Assembly: GCA_017467185.1 (NCBI GenBank)
Contig: JAFTSS010000036.1
Span: 1 to 64,000 of the forward strand
Length of the DNA: 64,000 nucleotides
Origin: Paludibacteraceae bacterium
GTDB taxonomy: Bacteria; Bacteroidota; Bacteroidia; Bacteroidales; Paludibacteraceae
Direction of reading: 5' to 3'
Shown: one piece after another, positions 58,360-64,000 of the stretch
Numbering within the stretch: the stretch's first letter is position 1
How the letters are laid out: each line of letters begins with the position of its first letter
The notes under the pieces: generated by a model
The model's input: the letters and a program-made list of their open reading frames with translations, nothing else
Told to the model about the DNA's origin: nothing
Databases searched by the model: none
Program-made: the position numbers and the translations under genes

Positions 58360-58971
58360 TTGGATACATACTTAACCATATCATCCGTATCGGAGGCTTT
58401 GTATAAAGACAAAGGCAGTAAGTTTTATGCCTTTGCCTATCCTGTGCAAACGGTGGAGCAGATAAAAGAAATTCTTGCTGAAAAGCGCAAAGAATATTAC
58501 GATGCTCGACATGTTTGTTATGCTTATATGTTAGGATATGAACGTAATGTTTTTCGTGCGAATGACGATGGTGAACCTTCTGGTACTGCTGGTCGCCCAA
58601 TATTAGGACAGATAAATAGTTCGAATCTCACCGATATATTGATTATCGTAGTGCGTTATTTTGGAGGGACATTGCTCGGCACAAGCGGACTCATTCAAGC
58701 CTACAAAACATCAGCCGCAGAGGCAATTGCAGCCGCTACGATAGAGGAGCGCATCGTAGAGAAAACCTTTGTGTCGAAGTTTGGCTATCAAGACCTAAAT
58801 GCCGTAATGCGCATAATGAAAGACTTCGACCTTGCAATAGTCAATCAAATACAAGAGATGGATTGCACCCTCTATTTCCGTATTCGTTTAAGCGACATAG
58901 ACCGAGTCCGTGACAGATTTGATAAACTCGATTTCGTCTCCTTCGAAGAAGATATAATAGAAACAGAATAA
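58360..58971 (+). CDS. YigZ/IMPACT family protein
   Basis: 203 residues if translation begins at TTG 58360, giving MDTYLTISSVSEALYKDKGSKF, the usual N terminus of Bacteroidetes YigZ. The frame is also open from ATG 58291 but those 23 codons are translated heptad repeat. UPF0029/IMPACT domain: DARHVCYAYMLG, ANDDGEPSGTAGRPIL and DILIIVVRYFGGTLLGTSGLIQAYKTSAAEAI; a second domain with ferredoxin-like fold follows. The molecular function is unknown; the family is linked to translation or ribosome stress. Confidence 0.88.
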   Translation: MDTYLTISSVSEALYKDKGSKFYAFAYPVQTVEQIKEILAEKRKEYYDARHVCYAYMLGYERNVFRANDDGEPSGTAGRPILGQINSSNLTDILIIVVRYFGGTLLGTSGLIQAYKTSAAEAIAAATIEERIVEKTFVSKFGYQDLNAVMRIMKDFDLAIVNQIQEMDCTLYFRIRLSDIDRVRDRFDKLDFVSFEEDIIETE

Positions 58972-59008
58972 AAAAACTTCAACTAACTATTGTTGGTTGA
59001 AGTTTTTT
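58972..59008. terminator. Bidirectional intrinsic terminator
   Basis: Stem AAAACTTCAAC / GTTGAAGTTTT with A and T runs, between the convergent yigZ and fic genes. Confidence 0.85.
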
Positions 59009-59014
59009 TTGTGT

Positions 59015-60088
59015 TTAATCAATAGATGGGGTGATAAATACTCGCCATAGACCATTATTGTCGCGTGATATGTATTCTTTTTCTTGTAGTGTTCGAAGCA
59101 TTTTTTGTAGTGCTGAACGATTTATTCCAATTTCTTTTTGTAGATAATCAAACGTAGCATACTTTTCAATTTGAAGAGCTCGAAGTATTTTGCTGTATGT
59201 TGCGGTACGAAATACTATTCGTTCACCATCGTACCACCATATATTTTCATCTTTTTCAGTAATAAATAGTATGTCGTTCTCTATTTCTTTTTCTATTATA
59301 TTGCACATATATTTATGAAAAGGACGTATCTTTTTTAGTGAGGCATTTGCTCCATTGGTTGGAGTTGAGCCTACAATTAAATCTGATTCATGCAAAGCCT
59401 CTAAATAATAGTTTTTTAATCGACTGCGAATAACAATCATAGGATACCCATGTCGAGCAAGAATATAATTCATTAGTAATCGGGCAATACGACCATTACC
59501 ATCTTCGAATGGGTGGATGCGGATGTAGCGATAATGAAATAGTATGGCGAGTTCGATAGGGGTGTAAATTCCTTCTTGTTCTGCTTTATTATACCAATCC
59601 ACAAGGTCTGTCATTAAAGCAGGAGTTTCTTCTGGCGAAGCATATTCAAAGCGATCACCATATCGAGTTATTACACTATTAGGTCGAGTTTTATATTGAC
59701 CCGCATGTATTGTGTAACTTGTTTGTATACCACCAGGCAATGTTCGATATACAGTGTAATCTTCTCGTAAAAGTGTGCGATGAAGTGTACGAATAAAGTT
59801 TTGAGTTAAAGGTTGTTTAGTTTCACTTGATTCTAAAAGCATCATTTGTAACCCAACATTACTTGCTTTCATCTCTTCGCAGTGATGAAAATCAACTTCG
59901 CCTATCACTTTCCCAAATAAAAGTAATAGTTCTGTTTGTCCATAAGTGAGAGTGTTGCCTTCTATGTGATTACTATTATAGTTGAAATCAATAGTAAATC
60001 GCCGACTCAATCTATTTCTGTCATCCTCACTTAAAGGTTGTAATTTTTTCCATTGATCTAAGATTGATTTTAATTTTTTATTTTCCAT
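59015..60088 (-). CDS. Fic-family AMP-transferase with self-inhibitory helix and winged helix
   Basis: 357 residues from MENKKLKSILDQWKK at 60088. A class II Fic protein: N-terminal inhibitory motif SNHIEGN (39-45, Glu43 expected to block ATP), Fic active site HPFEDGNGRIARLL (192-205) with catalytic His192, flap region TSYTIHAGQYKT, and a C-terminal winged helix (about 305-350: ILRALQIEKYATFDYLQKEIGINRSALQKMLRTL). Such proteins AMPylate targets when inhibition is relieved. The winged helix and the two palindromes over its promoter suggest self-repression. An accessory gene by context. Confidence 0.9.
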   Translation of the reverse strand: MENKKLKSILDQWKKLQPLSEDDRNRLSRRFTIDFNYNSNHIEGNTLTYGQTELLLLFGKVIGEVDFHHCEEMKASNVGLQMMLLESSETKQPLTQNFIRTLHRTLLREDYTVYRTLPGGIQTSYTIHAGQYKTRPNSVITRYGDRFEYASPEETPALMTDLVDWYNKAEQEGIYTPIELAILFHYRYIRIHPFEDGNGRIARLLMNYILARHGYPMIVIRSRLKNYYLEALHESDLIVGSTPTNGANASLKKIRPFHKYMCNIIEKEIENDILFITEKDENIWWYDGERIVFRTATYSKILRALQIEKYATFDYLQKEIGINRSALQKMLRTLQEKEYISRDNNGLWRVFITPSID

Positions 60089-60104
60089 GATAAGATTTTT
60101 ATGT

Positions 60105-60145
60105 ACCACTTTAATTGGTGGTAGGTTTACCACTTATTTTGGTGG
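60105..60145. promoter_or_regulatory. Two operator-like palindromes upstream of fic
   Basis: ACCACTTTAATTGGTGGT (60105-60122) and ACCACTTATTTTGGTGG (60129-60145): the same ACCACTTnnnTTGGTGG site twice, centres 24 bases apart, between the fic -7 element and its start codon. A natural site for the winged helix of Fic itself. Confidence 0.75.
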
Positions 60146-60153
60146 CAAAGTTA
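60146..60153 (-). promoter_or_regulatory. -7 element of fic
   Basis: TAACTTTG on the minus strand, abutting the first palindrome. Confidence 0.75.
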
Positions 60154-60207
60154 CTACTTTTTATTTAAATGTACAATATTTGTACTAATAAAATTATCGA
60201 AAAAAGA

Positions 60208-60246
60208 AAAACTTCATTCAATGTGCGGTTGAATGAAGTTTTTTTT
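60208..60246 (+). terminator. Hairpin upstream of RNA copy 2
   Basis: Stem AAACTTCATTCA / TGAATGAAGTTT followed by eight T, overlapping the promoter of the next unit (TACCTTTG at 60248-60255). Confidence 0.7.
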
Positions 60247-60267
60247 GTACCTTTGCGGTTGCTTGAT

Positions 60268-60350
60268 AGTAGGGACACGGCATGCCGTGTCCGTTCAACC
60301 GAAAGGTTAAAAATAGTAGGGACGCACGGTTCGTGCGTCCGTAACGAACA
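60268..60350. repeat. Two REP-like palindromes inside the RNA copy 2 leader
   Basis: TAGGGACACGGCATGCCGTG and TAGGGACGCACGGTTCGTGC, about 50 bases apart, followed by a GTTGACA heptad tract (60363-60395). Copy 1 of the RNA has none of these, so they are insertions in the 5' part. Confidence 0.75.
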
Positions 60351-60423
60351 GAGAGGGTTAACGTCTGTTGACAGTTGACCATTGACAGTTGATTATCTCC
60401 TACAAGGGGTATCTCAATCAAGC

Positions 60424-60737
60424 AAAGACATAATATTATGGCGTTTACTTACGCTTAGTTTTGACGGTTAGAAATCTGGACAATTTCAAAATCGTAGTCA
60501 AAGCAAAAGCAGCGGTGAATGCCCCGTAGGTGTGTATTTTTTTGCACGCCTACGTTATGCTTGTATAGCCATTGGTGTGCTTTTTGCACTTTTCGATGGT
60601 GAAGTATCTGGCATAGCGTAGTGTGATTACATATCTAACGTGGGGCTTTCTACTTGTTGCTCGTCTTTACTACGAAAGGCAGTCCAGAGCCTCTAACCGT
60701 GAAGCGAGCAATAGTTTAGGGCTTCACGCTTTTTTTA
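60424..60737 (+). ncRNA. Structured RNA, copy 2 (unassigned family)
   Basis: Homologous to 15775-16018. Shared blocks in order: GACATAATATTATGGCGT/ACGCTT, AATCTGG with ATTTCAAAATCGTAGTC, TAGCCATTGGTGTGC, ACATATCTAACGTGGGGCT, AAAGGCAGTCCAGAGCCTC and the terminator loop AGCAATAGT. Additional internal hairpins (GTAGGTGTG.../GCACGCCTAC) are seen. A TACCTTTG element at 60248 may be the promoter, with REP and heptad insertions between it and the conserved part. It precedes the PLD-helicase start by 80 bases. Confidence 0.72.
60693..60737 (+). terminator. Intrinsic terminator of RNA copy 2
   Basis: Stem CGTGAAGC / GCTTCACG with loop GAGCAATAGTTTAGG, then seven T. The loop keeps AGCAATAGT as in copy 1 although the stem bases differ. 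Confidence 0.85.
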
Positions 60738-60816
60738 TGTCTAAACCTTAACCCATTACTAACACATTAGTGGTTACTCGAAGTCCTTAACCACTGCGAA
60801 CAAATTATGTGTTGTA

Positions 60817-63800
60817 ATGAGTTCAAAATTCTTTAATAACGAGCCGAGTAATACACTTTTCGATAAACTTAAAGGTATTGCATCCTCTATGGCTACATTC
60901 GACAGGTTTCTTGCTGTCGTAGGTTTTTTCCGTTCATCTGGTTATTTTAAACTCCGCAAGGAGTTAGGTGATGTTTCTGAAATAAAAATTTTGGTAGGTA
61001 TCAATATAGATGATATTTTCAGAAAGCATAACAAAGCTATTTTGATGTTTGCTGACTCCGAAAAGGCAAAAGAGATATATCATGGTGGCTTTAAAGATGA
61101 TATAATCAATGCAAAATATTCGGCAGAGGTCGAAGAGGGTATTTTGCAAATGTGTGATGATTTAATGTCGGGTCGTTTGCAAATGCGTATTCATGCCACT
61201 AAGAGTCTGCATGCCAAATTTTATTTGTGTTTGCCACAAGAACATACCGAAAATAGCGATGGTTGGGTTATTATGGGTTCTTCTAATATATCCGATGCAG
61301 GACTTGGAACAAAACAAGCCCCTCAATATGAACTTAATGTGGCGATGAAAGATTATGATGATGTAAAATATTGCTCTGATGAGTTTTGGAAATTATGGAA
61401 CGAAGCTGTAGTGCTGACTGCTGATGATATTGCTGCGTTTAAGAATAAAACATATTTAGGTTATCAACCAACGCCATACGAATTGTATATCAAAGTGCTG
61501 ATTGATACATTTGGCGACCAAGTAGAAGATGATTTTACTATACAATTGCCTGAGAAAGTAAAAGAATATAAGTATCAGACCGATGCAGTGATACAAGGTT
61601 ATCAGATATTGATGAAACATAACGGATTGTTTCTTGCCGATGTCGTTGGTTTGGGTAAAACAATGATTGCCACTATGATTGCCAAAAGATTTATAGAGGC
61701 AAATGGTAAAAATACAAGTGTATTGGTAGTTTATCCGCCTGCGCTTGAGGATAACTGGAAAAATACGTTCAAGTTGTTTAGTATATACAAAAAGGCACAA
61801 TTTATTACGAATGGTAGTTTGTCAAAGATACTTGAAGGTCGCGACCAATACAAGAGTAAAGAAGAGTTTGATTTGATAATTGTTGATGAGGCACATGGTT
61901 TTCGTAGCGATAGTTCAGGTAAATATGATGAATTGCAGAAAATATGTAAATCGGCATGTGTCAATCGTGGTTTGTTGAATAGTGTTCAGAAAAAAGTTAT
62001 GCTTCTTTCGGCAACACCATTGAATAATACTCCCGAAGATTTACAAAATCAATTGTTGTTATTCCAAAATAGTCAAAGTTGTACAATTGATGGTATTCCT
62101 AATCTCAGAGCATTTTTCTCGCCTTTGGTTCAAGCCTATAAAAAACTTATGCATGAGCGTGACAAACGTGATGTTACTACCGATGTAGATAAAATCTACA
62201 ATCGAATACGCACAGATATAATTGATAAAGTAACAGTTCGTCGTACACGTAATAACATCTTAAATGACCCTGATTACAAAGCCGATATCAATAAACAAGG
62301 CTTAATTTTCCCAAATATTTTGCCACCTGATGATTTGACTTATCAGATGGATTCTGCTACAAGTTCGTTGTTTTATGAAACATTGAAACAATTGACCGAT
62401 AGTAAATCAGATAAAAATCCTACAGGCGAAGGACTCGATTATGCTCGTTATCGTGCAGTTGAGTTTTTGAAACCAGAATATAGAGGGAAATATAAACACG
62501 CAGTGCATATTGGTCAAACGTTGGCTGGTATTTATCGCGTACACATGGTTAAACGTTTGGAGAGTAGTTTTTATGCCTTTAAACGTTCTCTCGCAACCTT
62601 ATTGCGTATTACCGATGACATGATAAAGATGTTTGCCGAAAATAAAGTTATCATAGCTCCTGAATTGAATGTTAAAGAGTTGCAAGCTAAGAATATGGAG
62701 CTTGACCAAATTATTGAATATGCAATAGAAAAAGGTTATTTAGTTGAAGATATTGTTTATCCTGCCGATGCTTTCGATGATAAATTTCTTGATATGTTGA
62801 AGCGAGACAGAGTTATTTTGGAACAATTGAATAAAGATTGGCAGACGGTAGAGGATGACCCTAAATTTAATCTTTTCCGTGATAAATTGAGTAATCGGTT
62901 TTTCGATAAAACTATAAATCCATCAGGTAAATTGGTATTGTTTTCTGAAAGTGTTGATACGCTAAATTATTTGTATGATAGATTGACTAAAGAGATTGGA
63001 CGTACAGATGTGCTATTGGTTACTGCGGCTAATCGTAAACGAGTAGGGGATACAATTAAAAAGAATTTCGATGCCAATCATGATGTTTTAGAGGATAATT
63101 ACAATATCATTATAACTTCAGATGTTTTGGCTGAAGGAGTCAACCTTCATCGTTCAAACGTAATTGTTAATTACGATTCGCCATGGAATGCCACACGTTT
63201 GATGCAACGTATAGGTCGTGTAAATCGTATTGGTTCAGTTGCTCCGAATATCTATAATTACATGTTTTATCCTTCTCAACAAGGCGATAAAGAGATAAAA
63301 TTGTATAAAAATGCTCTTGTAAAGTTGCAAGGTTTCCATTCTGCATTTGGCGAAGATGCCCAAATTTATTCAAAAGAAGAGATTGTCAAACAGTTTCAAA
63401 TGTTTGATTCAAATGTAAAAGATAATATAGACAAGAAAATAGAATTATTGCGCGAAGTGCGTAATCTCTATAATACCGACCGCAAACTTTATCACAAAAT
63501 CAAGTCGTTACCGATGAAAAGTCGTGTAATGCGCAATACTGGTAAACATTCTGGTAAGACTATAGTTTTTATGTCGTCGAACGTAAAAACAGAATTCTAT
63601 TTAGTATCGTCCGCCGGAGCAAAAGTAATTGATTTTCTTGAGGCTGTAGAATATCTCAAAGCAAAACCAGAGGAAAAACCAGCACCATTTGTCAATGAAG
63701 AATCGCACTATAATCATGTCAATTCAGCTTTGACTAAATTTGTTACCGAATATGTGCAAGCTGCCGATACTACATCTATAAATCTAATCCGCAAAGACCT

Positions 63801-64000
63801 CGATAAAACTTCGCTTGAGGCAAATAAATTCCTAAGAGACATAAAGCAATTAACCGTTGATAGTCAATTGAAATCGCAATGCGATGTATTGACACGATAT
63901 ATCAACGAGGGCATGTATGCCCAATTGCCTCGTGTATTAAAAACTCTGTCACGTGAATATGCAGGCAATCGTGAGCGTATTAGGCAAGATGAGTATAAAT
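60817..64000 (+). CDS. PLD-domain SNF2-type helicase (partial, runs off the window)
   Basis: At least 1061 residues, open to the window edge. Residues about 20-180 are a phospholipase D-like nuclease domain with an HKD motif (HAKFYL ... GSSNISDAGL). From about 245 a superfamily 2 SNF2-like helicase: LADVVGLGKTMIATMI (Walker A), IIVDEAHGF (DEAH), LLSATPLNNTPEDLQ, and helicase C IITSDVLAEGVNLHRSNVIVNY with QRIGRVNRIGS. The C-terminal part is unassigned. PLD-helicase chains of this size recur in phage-defence and restriction-like islands, but the partner genes lie to the right. The start at 60817 follows the structured RNA terminator by about 80 bases. Confidence 0.85.
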   Translation, partial: MSSKFFNNEPSNTLFDKLKGIASSMATFDRFLAVVGFFRSSGYFKLRKELGDVSEIKILVGINIDDIFRKHNKAILMFADSEKAKEIYHGGFKDDIINAKYSAEVEEGILQMCDDLMSGRLQMRIHATKSLHAKFYLCLPQEHTENSDGWVIMGSSNISDAGLGTKQAPQYELNVAMKDYDDVKYCSDEFWKLWNEAVVLTADDIAAFKNKTYLGYQPTPYELYIKVLIDTFGDQVEDDFTIQLPEKVKEYKYQTDAVIQGYQILMKHNGLFLADVVGLGKTMIATMIAKRFIEANGKNTSVLVVYPPALEDNWKNTFKLFSIYKKAQFITNGSLSKILEGRDQYKSKEEFDLIIVDEAHGFRSDSSGKYDELQKICKSACVNRGLLNSVQKKVMLLSATPLNNTPEDLQNQLLLFQNSQSCTIDGIPNLRAFFSPLVQAYKKLMHERDKRDVTTDVDKIYNRIRTDIIDKVTVRRTRNNILNDPDYKADINKQGLIFPNILPPDDLTYQMDSATSSLFYETLKQLTDSKSDKNPTGEGLDYARYRAVEFLKPEYRGKYKHAVHIGQTLAGIYRVHMVKRLESSFYAFKRSLATLLRITDDMIKMFAENKVIIAPELNVKELQAKNMELDQIIEYAIEKGYLVEDIVYPADAFDDKFLDMLKRDRVILEQLNKDWQTVEDDPKFNLFRDKLSNRFFDKTINPSGKLVLFSESVDTLNYLYDRLTKEIGRTDVLLVTAANRKRVGDTIKKNFDANHDVLEDNYNIIITSDVLAEGVNLHRSNVIVNYDSPWNATRLMQRIGRVNRIGSVAPNIYNYMFYPSQQGDKEIKLYKNALVKLQGFHSAFGEDAQIYSKEEIVKQFQMFDSNVKDNIDKKIELLREVRNLYNTDRKLYHKIKSLPMKSRVMRNTGKHSGKTIVFMSSNVKTEFYLVSSAGAKVIDFLEAVEYLKAKPEEKPAPFVNEESHYNHVNSALTKFVTEYVQAADTTSINLIRKDLDKTSLEANKFLRDIKQLTVDSQLKSQCDVLTRYINEGMYAQLPRVLKTLSREYAGNRERIRQDEYK

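Overview
The window is from a strictly anaerobic member of the Bacteroidales, probably an uncultured gut-type lineage. The evidence is the Bacteroidetes promoter form (TAnnTTTG about 20 bases after a TTG/TTTG box) before many genes, no Shine-Dalgarno dependence, a type IX secretion component and a type IX cargo tail, an alanine racemase carrying a remnant of the Bacteroidetes MurF-Alr fusion, and oxygen-sensitive ferredoxin-dependent 2-oxoacid oxidoreductase and flavodiiron genes. No tRNA, rRNA or CRISPR array was seen.

Layout. 0-4 kb: minus-strand envelope operon (lytic transglycosylase with LysM, then two SGNH hydrolases). 4.3-15.4 kb: trpS, two EamA transporters (the second fused to an NrnA-type DHH phosphoesterase), lysS, an HD protein, an M23 lipoprotein, an FKBP isomerase, a THUMP-like methyltransferase and an ICMT-like membrane protein. 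15.7-18.7 kb: a structured small RNA followed by a collagen-like lipoprotein whose 3' end looks like a diversity-generating retroelement (DGR) variable region. 19-23 kb: etfB, etfA and an acyl-CoA dehydrogenase. 23-29 kb: surface and secretion genes (lipoprotein, BspA-type LRR protein with type IX tail, phosphoesterase with beta-propeller, PorE-like OmpA protein). 29-39 kb: thyA, prfB, a Dpm1-like glycosyltransferase, a NodB-like deacetylase, mutS, rhuM, rpsA. 39.7-46.7 kb: an accessory island with hipBA, an exonuclease fused to BspA repeats, an HTH pseudogene, an AlbA_2 ATPase and an amidohydrolase pseudogene. 46.7-59 kb: thrS, a four-subunit 2-oxoacid:ferredoxin oxidoreductase operon, fabD, a flavodiiron protein, nagB, alr, a YigZ protein. 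59-64 kb: a self-regulated Fic gene, a second copy of the structured RNA, and a PLD-SNF2 helicase that runs off the window.

The most unusual property is repeat content. (1) Degenerate tandem repeats with a constant 7-base period but a different word at each place sit at most gene junctions, often as two opposed arms, and also interrupt genes in frame as 7-residue repeats. (2) A MITE-like family about 220 bp long with ends TTTTAACAnAAGTACA is present in six copies. (3) A second family with ends AGACAnAATGACA is present in two copies. (4) REP-like palindromes of the type TAGGGACrC...GyGTCC occur in seven copies. (5) A 52-bp hairpin unit is repeated six times after thrS. The best candidates for undescribed biology are the two-copy structured RNA, the heptad-repeat system and the DGR-like lipoprotein tail with no reverse transcriptase in view.
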